A stretch of DNA of 34,117 nt from DUZB01 sp964407525. Its GTDB lineage: Bacteria; Desulfobacterota; DSM-4660; Desulfatiglandales; Desulfatiglandaceae. Below, piece by piece: positions 24,275 to 31,944 of this stretch. A program made the translations under genes and the position numbers. Under the pieces are notes generated by a model that had not been told where the DNA came from, searched no databases, and saw nothing but the letters and a program-made list of their open reading frames with translations. The stretch covers positions 1 through 34,117 of the forward strand of contig CAYOWC010000018.1 in the NCBI GenBank assembly GCA_964407525.1, read 5' to 3'. Every line of letters starts with the position of its first letter. Position 1 is the stretch's first letter.

Positions 24275-25013
24275 GGTGAAGGATTTGACGGTATTGTATG
24301 ATCGGGCCATGGTCCTTAACAAAGTGAGCCTCCATGTGGATGATGGGGAACTGGTCAGCCTTGTGGGACCCAACGGCGCCGGTAAGACCACCCTCCTTCA
24401 TGCCGTTACCGGCCTGGTGAAGTGGAGAAGGGAAGCGCTCAAGGGTACGGTGGGGGGCAAGATCACGATTCGCGGCAGTGTCAGTCTGGGAGGCGAAGAA
24501 CTGACAGATCTGGACGCCCATGAGATCGTTGGAAGGGGCCTCATCCTATCTCCCGAGAGGGGAAGGCCTTTCAGGGAGATGACCGTAAAGGAAAACCTGG
24601 TGGCGGGAGCGTATCTTTGCAGAGACAAGCGTGTCATGGCAGAGAATTTGGAGAAGGTCTACCAGCTTTTTCCGATTCTGAAAAAGAGGGAGAAGCAGAT
24701 ATCCGGAACCATATCCGGGGGGGAGCGCACCATGCTCGCCATCGGCAGATCGCTCATGTCCCGAGCCAGATTCCTTCTGGTGGATGAGCCTTCGGTGGGG
24801 CTTGCCCCCAGGGTCAAGGAGGACCTGTTTGAACGTATAAAAGATGTCCACGGCATGGGGATTACCGTTCTTATGACCGAACAGGATATCGGCTTTGCAT
24901 TCGACCTGGCCGCAAGGAACTATGTGCTTTCCCAGGGGCAGATGATGGCGGAGGGAACGCCGGAGGAACTGCTTGCTGACGAGACCGTGAGGAAGAGCTA
25001 TCTGGGCCTGTAA
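24264..25013 (+). CDS. livF: ABC transporter ATPase LivF (249 aa)
   Basis: Second ATPase of the importer. A TTG start at 24264 is backed by AAGGAGGTGA about seven bases upstream, giving an 11-base overlap with livG and probable translational coupling. Walker A GPNGAGKTT at 35-43, signature ISGGERTML (about 151-159), Walker B FLLVDEPSVGLAP, and an EQD/E H-loop-like position (TEQD) where most members have Q-x-A. The C-terminal LADETVRKSYLGL is the usual LivF end. An insert of about 15 residues follows Walker A (KWRREALKG region). Confidence 0.94.
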   Translation: MRLEVKDLTVLYDRAMVLNKVSLHVDDGELVSLVGPNGAGKTTLLHAVTGLVKWRREALKGTVGGKITIRGSVSLGGEELTDLDAHEIVGRGLILSPERGRPFREMTVKENLVAGAYLCRDKRVMAENLEKVYQLFPILKKREKQISGTISGGERTMLAIGRSLMSRARFLLVDEPSVGLAPRVKEDLFERIKDVHGMGITVLMTEQDIGFAFDLAARNYVLSQGQMMAEGTPEELLADETVRKSYLGL

Positions 25014-25060
25014 CTTGGTCCGGTTGCCGCAAGTGATGATATTCTTAAAAGGAGGTGGTG

Positions 25061-25078
25061 ATGCCCTTAGCGTTTTGA
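25061..25078 (+). other. Five-codon mini-frame with a very strong SD
   Basis: AAAAGGAGGTGGTG leads directly into ATG CCC TTA GCG TTT TGA. The SD is among the best in the window, yet only five codons follow. It may be a leader peptide, a translational standby site between livF and the binding protein, or the remnant of a lost gene. Confidence 0.3.
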
Positions 25079-25104
25079 AACCGGTATTTGTTGATTTGTA
25101 TGCA
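25075..25104 (+). promoter_or_regulatory. Possible weak promoter before the binding-protein gene
   Basis: TTGAAA (25075-25080), an 18-base spacer and TATGCA (25099-25104) resemble a weak sigma70 promoter. The 133-base gap between livF and the binding protein is the largest in the plus operon after the leader, and extra transcription of a periplasmic binding protein is common, but the match is poor. Confidence 0.25.
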
Positions 25105-25146
25105 CAATGAGATGTTTTGTTTTCAACCGCAACTGAATAGGGGGAA

Positions 25147-26460
25147 ATGAAAATGAAGAAGATGCAGAAAAAAAACGGATACATATCGCTTTTCCTGGCT
25201 GTGGCCCTGGTAATCTGTCTTTTTGCCATGCCCGTTTGTGCACAAGCGGCAGAGTCCATCAAGATCGGAATTATCGGCCCCATGAAATTCGTGCAGGGGG
25301 AGCATGCCTGGTACGGAGCCGAGATGGCAGCAGATGAAATAAATGCGGCCGGGGGCATCCAGGTGGGCAAGGAAAAGATGAAAGTGGAACTGGTCAGGGT
25401 GGACACCAACGAAATTCTCAGCATCGTGGATGCCACCAGCGCAGTTGAAAGGGCCATTCACTCAGACAAGGTCGATTTCATAGTGGGAGGGTGCAGTTCC
25501 GGGGCAATCCTGGCCATGCAGGATGTGACGGCGGAGTACAAGAAGATCTTTTTGATTTGCGGATCCGGTTCCCACCCGGAGATTACCGATCGTGTGGGAA
25601 AGGACTACGAGACGCACAAGTATTTTTTCAGGCCTGCCCCTATCAACGCCCGAAATATCGTTACATTGGAACTTGCGAATGTCGCTGAAATAGCGCGGGT
25701 GCTAAAAAAGAGCCTGGGCATTGAAAAGCCGAAAGTCGCTCTCCTTTTCGAAGCCGCCAAGTGGCTGGATCCCCAGATACCCTATTATCAGAAGCTGTTT
25801 CCCAAGATGGGAATCGAAGTGGTAGGCTTGTGGCGCATGTCCATAAAAGCCATGGATGTCTCGGCCCAGCTCCAGGCCATCCGTGCTTCAGGTGCCCACA
25901 TCATTCTTGCGATGACTTCCGGACCCGTGGCCATACCTCTTTACAGACAGATTGGAGAGCTTCAGATTCCGGCAGCTGTAACCGGCGTAAATGTTGAGGC
26001 CGAAGGCGCCAAGTTCTGGGAAGCGACCGGAGGCATGTGTGTTTACGGCGGTGTTACCGCCCAGAGGTCGGACGTGGCCATGACGGAGCGCACCCTGCCG
26101 TTTTATAAGAAGTTCCGGGAGAAATACAAAATGCGTCCCACCCTCACGAGCGGTTCCTATGACTCGATACTGATCCTGAAAGAGGGTATTGAAAAGGCCG
26201 GTTCCCTCGATCCGGACAAGGTTGTGGCAGCTCTTGAGAAAACCGATTTCAACGGGACCATGGGTCGTGTGGTCTTTGACAAGAAGAACCATGATAATAC
26301 TTTCGGCCCGGGATACCTGACCGGTGTGGGTGTTCAGTGGCTCCCGGGAGAAAAGATCGGCACCTATTGGCCCCATAAATGGAAAGGCGTGACCTACGAG
26401 GGAGTCGAAGAATTCCAGTTTTCTCCCTGGATGGTCAAGTATTGGAAGAACAAGAAATAG
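25147..26460 (+). CDS. Periplasmic substrate-binding protein of the Liv-type transporter (437 aa)
   Basis: Peripla_BP_6-family receptor that captures the substrate for LivHMGF. A signal peptide is clear: Lys-rich start, hydrophobic stretch ISLFLAVALVICLFAMPV (about 13-30), likely cut after AQA near residue 36. Mature part: IKIGIIGPMKFVQGEHAWYGAEMAADEIN, the family opening (split over about 38-66), then DYETHKYFFR, and a C-terminal YDSILILKEGIEKAG. The length is typical (LivK about 370, larger for organic-acid receptors). GGGGGAA precedes the first ATG closely; the ATG two codons later has better spacing. A strong hairpin follows the stop, so this is the last gene of the uptake operon. Confidence 0.95.
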   Translation: MKMKKMQKKNGYISLFLAVALVICLFAMPVCAQAAESIKIGIIGPMKFVQGEHAWYGAEMAADEINAAGGIQVGKEKMKVELVRVDTNEILSIVDATSAVERAIHSDKVDFIVGGCSSGAILAMQDVTAEYKKIFLICGSGSHPEITDRVGKDYETHKYFFRPAPINARNIVTLELANVAEIARVLKKSLGIEKPKVALLFEAAKWLDPQIPYYQKLFPKMGIEVVGLWRMSIKAMDVSAQLQAIRASGAHIILAMTSGPVAIPLYRQIGELQIPAAVTGVNVEAEGAKFWEATGGMCVYGGVTAQRSDVAMTERTLPFYKKFREKYKMRPTLTSGSYDSILILKEGIEKAGSLDPDKVVAALEKTDFNGTMGRVVFDKKNHDNTFGPGYLTGVGVQWLPGEKIGTYWPHKWKGVTYEGVEEFQFSPWMVKYWKNKK

Positions 26461-26470
26461 GGGTGATCCT

Positions 26471-26495
26471 CTTTTCAGTTTTCTTTCCTGAAAAG
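26471..26495 (+). other. Hairpin just after the binding-protein gene
   Basis: CTTTTCAG (26471-26478) and CTGAAAAG (26488-26495) form an 8-bp stem with a 9-base loop. It stands before the main terminator hairpin and may protect the 3' end of the transcript. Confidence 0.35.
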
Positions 26496-26510
26496 TGTTG
26501 AAAGGAAACC

Positions 26511-26545
26511 ATAAACGGGCGGCCCAAGGCCGCCCGTTTATTTAC
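26511..26545 (+). terminator. Strong hairpin terminator after the transporter operon
   Basis: A perfect 14-bp stem (26511-26524 with 26528-26541) and a CAA loop, GC-rich in the middle and A/T at the base. The downstream strand ends in TTTATTT, giving a short U-rich tail. Only 28 bases separate it from the next gene, which has no obvious promoter of its own, so read-through probably feeds the next three genes. Confidence 0.7.
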
Positions 26546-26569
26546 CGTTTTCCTGTATGAGGAGGCATT

Positions 26570-28063
26570 ATGAAAGACTATGACACAATTGTGGTGGGCG
26601 CCGGCAACGGAGGCCTTTCGGCCGGTCTCACTCTGGCCATGAACGGACTCAAGGTCCTGATCCTGGAAAGACACAATATCCCGGGAGGTTCGGCCACTAG
26701 TTTCTGTCGGGGCCGTTTTGAATTTGAAGTGGCGTTGCATCAGTTGAGCGGTATGGGCACGGCGGAACGCCCGGGCCCGCTTCGCGGTCTGCTGGGAAGG
26801 CTGGGGGTGATGGATGATGTGGAATTTACTGAGATGTCGGATTTATACCGGGTGTTCATTCCGGGCAAGCTGGACATAACACTGAACGCGGATCGTGCTG
26901 AGGTGGTTGAGACGCTCCAGGCGAATTTTCCCGAGGAGAAAGAGGCCATAGCCAAATTTTTTGATCTTGTTTACGGTTATGCCATGGAGCTTTACACCTT
27001 TTTCAAGAACCCGGCGCCGTCAAGGGACAGGTTCCCGCTGGTTCACCGGTATGCCTTCAAAAGCGCAGGCGAGGTTCTGGACGAGTTTTTCAAGAATCCG
27101 CTACTAAAGGCAGTGCCCGGTGCCTACTGGGGCTACATAGGGCTTACGCCCAATCGGCTTCCCTTTTCCTACCTGGCAATGCTTTTTTTCAGCTACATCG
27201 AATTCAGGCCTTGTCACATAAAGGGTGGGTCCCAGTCCCTTTCAAATGCTCTGGCAAACAGATTCATGGCCAGCGGCGGTTCCATACGCTACAACTGCGG
27301 TGTGAAGAGAATTGTGGTGAAAGATGGGAAAGCTGAAGGTGTTATTACCGATAATGACGAGGAGATAACTGCGGAGAATGTGGTTTCAAATGCATCCAAG
27401 GTGGCCACCTATGTGGAACTGATAGATCGCGAGCACGTGCCGGACGATGTGCTCACCGAGATGGGGGGAAGAACGGCCAGCCCTTCGGGCTTCAATGTTT
27501 ACCTGGGGCTGGATTGCGAACCTGAGGATCTGGGCATCACGGTGTCCACCAACTTTATTCTGCCTGACGAGGATCTTTCCGACAAGCACTTCAACCGCAT
27601 GCGGGAATTGAGTACCGAGAACAATCTTGTGGCATTCAGCTGCTACGATGTGGCGGATCCTGAGTTCTCTCCAAAGGGTACCTGTCAGGCAGCGCTTGTC
27701 ACGCTTAAGTACATCGAACCATGGCTTCAGGTACCCCTCCACCAGTATGCGAAGGTTAAATATGAATGCGCTAACCACATGATCGACCGGATGGAATTGC
27801 TTTGCCCGAATGTGAGGGATCACATTGAGGAGGTTGAGATTGGCACGCCACTCACATTTATGCGGTATCTGGGTTCTCCCAGGGGCGCGATCTACGGGTT
27901 TGAACAATACAACAAGGATTCGCTTTTCTTCGAGGCGCCAAGGGTTTCATCCATAAAGGGACTCTACACGGCTGGGGGATGGGTTACAGACTGCGGGTTC
28001 GAGCCCACATTGAAATCCGGCGTCTCGGCGGCCGGCTCCATCATGCGGGCGCTCAAGGCATAG
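26570..28063 (+). CDS. CrtI/RetSat-like NAD(P)/FAD-dependent oxidoreductase (497 aa)
   Basis: A phytoene-desaturase-type flavoprotein. SD GAGGAGG precedes the ATG. The N-terminal dinucleotide motif DTIVVGAGNGGLSAGLTLA (about 4-22) is followed by ERHNIPGGSATSF. A middle KGGSQSLSNALANRF motif is typical of this superfamily, and the C-terminus has GLYTAGGWVTDCGFEPTLKSG, the second FAD contact. Relatives reduce or desaturate isoprenoids or retinol, but many bacterial members have unknown roles. With a ferredoxin reductase-like protein and an Fe-S protein downstream it may carry out a reduction or desaturation of a pathway intermediate. No other carotenoid genes are nearby, so carotenoid synthesis is unlikely. 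Confidence 0.93.
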   Translation: MKDYDTIVVGAGNGGLSAGLTLAMNGLKVLILERHNIPGGSATSFCRGRFEFEVALHQLSGMGTAERPGPLRGLLGRLGVMDDVEFTEMSDLYRVFIPGKLDITLNADRAEVVETLQANFPEEKEAIAKFFDLVYGYAMELYTFFKNPAPSRDRFPLVHRYAFKSAGEVLDEFFKNPLLKAVPGAYWGYIGLTPNRLPFSYLAMLFFSYIEFRPCHIKGGSQSLSNALANRFMASGGSIRYNCGVKRIVVKDGKAEGVITDNDEEITAENVVSNASKVATYVELIDREHVPDDVLTEMGGRTASPSGFNVYLGLDCEPEDLGITVSTNFILPDEDLSDKHFNRMRELSTENNLVAFSCYDVADPEFSPKGTCQAALVTLKYIEPWLQVPLHQYAKVKYECANHMIDRMELLCPNVRDHIEEVEIGTPLTFMRYLGSPRGAIYGFEQYNKDSLFFEAPRVSSIKGLYTAGGWVTDCGFEPTLKSGVSAAGSIMRALKA

Positions 28064-28070
28064 GGGGCAG

Positions 28071-29231
28071 ATGATGAAAAAGGAACTGATTCAGGGATTT
28101 GACGGATACAACGAAATCATTAGTGAGATTCAGGTTTGCAGAAAGTACGGAACTGACTTTACCCTTGACAAGGGTTTGGTGGAAGATTGCATAACACGGC
28201 TCCATCCTGTCCGGATGAGACTTCAAGTCTCTGAGATTATAGATGAGACGGATTCTGCTAAGACCTTCCGCCTGGTTTCCAGGGAGCAGGATCTTCCTCC
28301 CTTTCAGGCGGGCCAGTATCTATCCCTTTTTGTTGAGACGGGTGGAATTCGAACCTCCAGGCCCTACAGCATCTGTTCGCCGCCCAACCAGACCGGCTAT
28401 TATGAAATCACCGTGAGACGGGTGAACAACGGGCTTGTGTCCGGATACCTGCTGGATCAGGTGAAAAGGGGAGACGTGCTGGAAAGTTCAGGACCCTGTG
28501 GGCTCTTCCATTACAATCCCATCTTTCATGACAAGACCATGGTGTGTATCGCCGGGGGAAGCGGTATTACCCCCTTTATGAGCATGATCCAGGAGGTTGT
28601 TGATTGCGGTATTGACAGGACCCTATATCTTTTTTACGGAAACAGATCATCCAACGACGTTATTTTCCATGACAGGCTGAGAAGCATTGCAGAGAAATCC
28701 GATAACATTCGCTATATACCGGTGATCGAAGAGCCGGAGGAGGGATACGAAGGGGCAAAAGGGCTGATCACGGGCGGGTTGATAAAGGATGTCATCGGCG
28801 ATATCAACGGCAAGACTTTTTACCTTTGCGGACCCCAGGCCATGTATGATTTCTGCCTTAAGGAATTGGAGCAACTGAGCGTTCCCGCAAGGAAGACAAG
28901 GAGAGAGGTTTACGGTGCTCCGGTAAATGCTGCTGATCAACCCGGCTGGCCCAAAGAGATCAAAGAAGATCAGGTCTTTAGTGTGAAGGTGAATGAAAAC
29001 AGCACTTTTGAGACCGTGGCCGGTCAACCGCTTCTGGCAGCTTTGGAGAAAAATGGGCTCAAGGTGCCTTCCCGATGCCGGTCCGGGCAGTGCAGCATGT
29101 GCAGGGTGAAATTGGTTTCCGGAAAGGTTTTTCAGCCTTCAGACACCCCGGTCAGGCGGTCGGACCGACGGTTTGGGTATGTTCATTCGTGCGTTTCTTA
29201 CCCGCTGGAAAATCTTGAAATAGTCATATGA
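28071..29231 (+). CDS. Ferredoxin-NAD(P) reductase with C-terminal [2Fe-2S] domain (386 aa)
   Basis: A phthalate-dioxygenase-reductase/CDP-6-deoxyglucose reductase-type electron-transfer protein. After an unusual N-terminal extension of about 45 residues, the FAD domain (about 46-150) carries RPYSICSPP. The NAD domain (about 155-265) carries GGSGITPFMSM and YLCGPQAMYDF. A plant-type [2Fe-2S] domain (about 300-386) has C-x4-C-x2-C (CRSGQCSMC) and a final Cys in HSCVSYP. The start is one of two adjacent ATG codons after GGGGGCAG, seven bases after the preceding gene. It would shuttle electrons between NAD(P)H and a partner, probably the CrtI-like enzyme upstream. Such reductases usually serve oxygenases, which makes its presence in an anaerobe notable. 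Confidence 0.94.
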   Translation: MMKKELIQGFDGYNEIISEIQVCRKYGTDFTLDKGLVEDCITRLHPVRMRLQVSEIIDETDSAKTFRLVSREQDLPPFQAGQYLSLFVETGGIRTSRPYSICSPPNQTGYYEITVRRVNNGLVSGYLLDQVKRGDVLESSGPCGLFHYNPIFHDKTMVCIAGGSGITPFMSMIQEVVDCGIDRTLYLFYGNRSSNDVIFHDRLRSIAEKSDNIRYIPVIEEPEEGYEGAKGLITGGLIKDVIGDINGKTFYLCGPQAMYDFCLKELEQLSVPARKTRREVYGAPVNAADQPGWPKEIKEDQVFSVKVNENSTFETVAGQPLLAALEKNGLKVPSRCRSGQCSMCRVKLVSGKVFQPSDTPVRRSDRRFGYVHSCVSYPLENLEIVI

Positions 29232-29240
29232 GCGTAGCCT

Positions 29241-29261
29241 CTGACCGGGAAAAATGGTCAG
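29241..29261 (+). other. Small hairpin after the reductase gene
   Basis: CTGACC (29241-29246) and GGTCAG (29256-29261) form a 6-bp stem with a 9-base A-rich loop, 10 bases after the stop. There is no U-tract; it could slow exonucleases. Confidence 0.25.
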
Positions 29262-29294
29262 TCTGATCGAGAAGAAAACTTCCAAAATAAGGTT

Positions 29295-29355
29295 TCAGGT
29301 GTCGGGTGTCAGTCTTCAGAACATCCAGTTTCAAGTTTCTAATTTCCAGTTTCTA
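29295..29355 (+). repeat. Degenerate short tandem repeats in the intergenic region
   Basis: TCAGGTG-TCGGGTG-TCAG (29295-29312) is followed by several AGTTTC/AATTTC units (29327-29353). Such stuttering intergenic sequence is familiar from large deltaproteobacterial genomes. The rest of the 175-base gap holds no gene. Confidence 0.5.
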
Positions 29356-29406
29356 AATGAAGTTTCACACAAGTTGGTGAAGAAACCATAGGAAGGAGGG
29401 GTGTCT

Positions 29407-30501
29407 ATGCCGGACGATGTTCATAATCTGTTGAGGGAGCAGTTGGATCAGTATTCCGTGGGTTTTCCAAGCACCGATTCCGGTGTGGAAATGAAGATCC
29501 TGGAGAAGCTCTTCAATGAGGAGGAGGCGGAGATGTTCCTCAATCTGAGCCTTTCGCCGGAGACCCCTGAGGCGGTGGCGGAAAGGATCAGTCTGGATTC
29601 GGAGACGGTGGCTGCCCTCCTGGAGCGCATGGCTGAAAAAGGGCTCCTTTTCCGCCTGCGTAAGGGGGCATCGGCCCATTACTCGGCCATCCCCTTTATT
29701 GTGGGTATCTATGAGTTTCAGCTCAAGAGCATGGACAGAGAATTGGCGGAATTGGTGGACCGGTATTTTGATGAAGGATTCGGCTTGCAGATGGCGGAAC
29801 AGACCATGCCGTTGCGACCTATCGCGGTTAATCGCTCGATAGCGGTATTGCGTCCGGTGGCGCCCTATGAAGATACGCTGGAGATCGTCAGGAGCCAGAA
29901 GTTGATTGCAGTTGGAGACTGCATATGCAGAAAAGAAAAGGGTTTTCTTGGCAAGGCATGCGACAAGCCTCTCGAGGCGTGCCTTTCATTCGGGCCCCAG
30001 GCTCAGTACTACGTGGATCTGGGAATGGCCCGTTTTATTACCCAAGAGGAAGCGTTCGAGATCCTGGAGTGTTGCGAAGCGGCGGGACTGGTACCCCAGC
30101 CGGACAATTCCCAGAGGCCCCTTGCCATATGTAATTGCTGTGGGGACTGCTGCGGCGTGCTGACCAACATAAAGAGGCATCCCCGTCCAGCGGAACTGGT
30201 GGTATCCAACTATTACGTCGAGTTGGAGGAGGACCTGTGCTGCGCTTGCGAGGTCTGCCTGGATCGTTGCCAGATGGAGGCCGTTGCCATGGGCGCGGAG
30301 GGTGTTGCCGTGGTAAGTCTGGACAGGTGCATCGGCTGCGGGCTTTGCGTGACCACTTGCGAGACCGGGGCATTGAGTCTCAGATCCAAACAGGAAGACA
30401 GGCGGCGCGAACCTCCGGTCAAGTTCGCCGACGCCATGGTGAATATGGCAAAGAAAAGAGGCAAGTCTCTGATTCCTATTAAAATGAGAAAGCATCCATA
30501 G
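29407..30501 (+). CDS. HTH-like / multi-cluster 4Fe-4S protein (364 aa)
   Basis: The ATG at 29407 lies seven bases after AGGAGG; the GTG at 29401 abuts the SD and is unlikely. Residues about 25-100 look like a winged-helix domain (MKILEKLFNEEEAEMFLNL, then TPEAVAERI, LLERMAEKGLLFR). The middle has Cys groups C-x-C (GDCICRKEKG) and C-x-x-x-x-x-x-x-C near 180-195, then CNCCGDCCG (about 241-249). The C-terminal quarter is a two-cluster ferredoxin: CCACEVCLDRC and CIGCGLCVTTC. Similar proteins in Desulfobacterota are annotated as 4Fe-4S binding or reductive-dehalogenase-like regulators; function is unknown. It could be a redox-sensing regulator or an electron carrier for the two upstream flavoproteins, which it follows by 175 bases. 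Confidence 0.93.
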   Translation: MPDDVHNLLREQLDQYSVGFPSTDSGVEMKILEKLFNEEEAEMFLNLSLSPETPEAVAERISLDSETVAALLERMAEKGLLFRLRKGASAHYSAIPFIVGIYEFQLKSMDRELAELVDRYFDEGFGLQMAEQTMPLRPIAVNRSIAVLRPVAPYEDTLEIVRSQKLIAVGDCICRKEKGFLGKACDKPLEACLSFGPQAQYYVDLGMARFITQEEAFEILECCEAAGLVPQPDNSQRPLAICNCCGDCCGVLTNIKRHPRPAELVVSNYYVELEEDLCCACEVCLDRCQMEAVAMGAEGVAVVSLDRCIGCGLCVTTCETGALSLRSKQEDRRREPPVKFADAMVNMAKKRGKSLIPIKMRKHP

Positions 30502-30545
30502 CGGCGGGCGCACGTCTTGACTATTACCGTCAAAGAGTTGATTCA

Positions 30546-31140
30546 TTGTTTACAGAAAAAAATGAACCTTCTTTTCAATTCTGCACGGAGCAAAAGTGCT
30601 CTTCAGTGCTCGGTAGAGAGGGAAACACCGACCTATTCAATACCAGGGTGATCGCCCTGTATATTGAGGGGATCACAAGAGGTCGTGCTTTTCTGGAAGC
30701 GGCCCGCGCCATTACGCCCCATAAAACCATTGTAGCCTTTTATGTGGGCGAATCAAAGGCCGGAAAGGCGGCCGTTTTTTCTCACACCGGGGCAATGGCG
30801 GGTCCTGATGAACTTTACGAGGGCATGTTTAGGCAAGCCGGCGTGATCCGGGCCAGATCCGTTCTGGAGTTGTTCGAGGCCTGCTGCCTGCTCGGTTCCA
30901 TGCCCGTTCCCCACGGGAATCGGGTGGTGATTTAAACCCATTCAGGCGGAACCCGGCGCAGCGGCAGCAGACGTTTGTGGGAAGGCTGGCCTGGCGCTTT
31001 CAAAACTGTCGGACGATATCCTTAGAAACCTGAGATCCTTTGTTCCGCCGACAGGAAGTGTTGGAAATCCGGTGGATTTAACATTCAGCAAAGACCATAA
31101 TGATTATTTCTCTCATGTTCCCGAAATTTTTCAAATATAG
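30546..31140 (+). pseudogene. Decayed NDP-forming acyl-CoA synthetase fragment
   Basis: From about 30639 the translation matches the middle of ADP/NDP-forming acyl-CoA synthetases: RVIALYIEGI, then FSHTGAMAGPDELY with the phosphorylated-His motif SHTGA. The N-terminal CoA-binding domain (about 200 residues) is missing. A TAA at 30933-30935 stands where the family reads VVI-M-THSGG. After THSGG a one-base insertion near 30951 shifts the frame; in the shifted frame the family sequence resumes (PGAAAADVCGKAGLAL, NPVDLTFS) and stops at TAG 31138-31140. The enzyme's C-terminal half is also lost. At least three lesions show it is non-functional. The start region 30546-30638 is unrelated filler. Confidence 0.8.
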
Positions 31141-31612
31141 GGAAAACTGATAATTCAGCTGAACTACGATAGATCAGGCACCTGATATATCTTGACTGAA
31201 ACTTCACCACAACGCAGCCCCAATTCGTACAAGATTCGTAAAACAATTGTTGATAGTGGGTACAGATGAATAAGTACCCCAATCCACAAAAATCAGCCCC
31301 AAAATGGCCGAACTCATCCTAACCCTATGCCTACCTATAAACCCGACGAGTAATCTCTCTGTAGGCTACAAGACCAACCCAACATCTGTCGTAGCAGGAC
31401 AATTTGCACCCAGTTCATTTGGTAGTCGCTACGCATCAGATCATCCGCCTTTTTGGGAACACACCGCAAATGCCCTGCGGTCAGTCAGTTGCCTCTCCTG
31501 CGCAGTTCCAGCGTCCGGTCCTGTAATAGAAGCTGAAGTTCCAGGCAATGTTAGAGGAAGAAGATTCTTTATTTTACTTGCGGGGAGTGGGGAATAGCAA
31601 TTTCATAGGATT
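31141..31612. other. Non-coding stretch without recognisable gene
   Basis: About 470 bases between the pseudogene and the tRNA terminator. Short frames exist (one plus-strand frame of 97 codons at 31304-31597) but they lack SD sites and known motifs, and their codon use is unlike the neighbours. A small CCGCA/TGCGG inverted repeat occurs at about 31466-31482. I see nothing else definite; it may be further degraded gene remains. Confidence 0.5.
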
Positions 31613-31645
31613 AAAGAGGGGTCCCGCATTTAACGGTACCCCTTT
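31613..31645 (-). terminator. Terminator of the tRNA-Arg gene
   Basis: On the minus strand an AAAGGGGT...ACCCCTCTTT hairpin with an inner CCG/CGG pair begins about 11 bases after the tRNA 3' end and is followed by TCTTT. It also would stop transcription arriving on the plus strand. Confidence 0.55.
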
Positions 31646-31655
31646 GATTTAACCA

Positions 31656-31731
31656 TGGCGGGCGATGCGCGATTCGAACGCGCGACTTCTGGTTTCGGAG
31701 ACCAGCACTCTATCCACTGAGCTAATCGCCC
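31656..31731 (-). tRNA. tRNA-Arg (anticodon CCG)
   Basis: A complete 76-base tRNA on the minus strand. The acceptor stem GGGCGAT pairs with ATCGCCC, followed by G and an encoded CCA. The D arm has AGCTCAGTGGATAGAGT. The anticodon stem CTGGT/ACCAG encloses CTCCGAA, giving anticodon CCG, which reads the Arg codon CGG. The T arm contains GTTCGAATC between GCGC stems. Its own promoter lies immediately upstream and a hairpin terminator downstream. Confidence 0.97.
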
Positions 31732-31740
31732 CATAAGCTT

Positions 31741-31769
31741 TTTATAGCATCCTTTTTCCGGACGGTCAA
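31741..31769 (-). promoter_or_regulatory. Promoter of the tRNA-Arg gene
   Basis: On the minus strand TTGACC (31769-31764), a 17-base spacer and TATAAA (31746-31741), about ten bases before the mature tRNA 5' end. This is a near-consensus sigma70 promoter in the expected place. Confidence 0.75.
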
Positions 31770-31905
31770 CAACTCAGTAATTTCGGAATGCGGAATACTT
31801 GGGCTCGTATGATTTTTTCTGCCGCCCCTGTCAAAAAACAAAAACGGCTTTAACGGGGCAAATACATCATCAAGATTACAATAATTTTCTCGGTTGTTCT
31901 CAGCG

Positions 31906-31922
31906 ACTCTGCGTCTCTGCGC
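31906..31922. repeat. CTCTGCG direct repeat of a common intergenic type
   Basis: Two CTCTGCG units (31907-31913 and 31915-31921) sit in a phrase, CAGCGACTCTGCGTCTCTGC, that I recall as a widespread intergenic sequence in environmental deltaproteobacteria. That recollection is unverified. Confidence 0.35.
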
Positions 31923-31944
31923 GAAACCTCAGATCAGCAGGGAT

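Noticed and set aside
29295..29355. CRISPR array
   Set aside because: Units are short, degenerate and lack regular spacers; no cas genes in the window.
31304..31597. 97-codon plus-strand frame between the pseudogene and tRNA
   Set aside because: No SD, no known motif, composition unlike neighbouring genes; treated as non-coding.
31656..31731. tRNA-Arg as an integration site with a mobile island next to it
   Set aside because: No integrase and no second copy of the tRNA 3' end was seen within the window.
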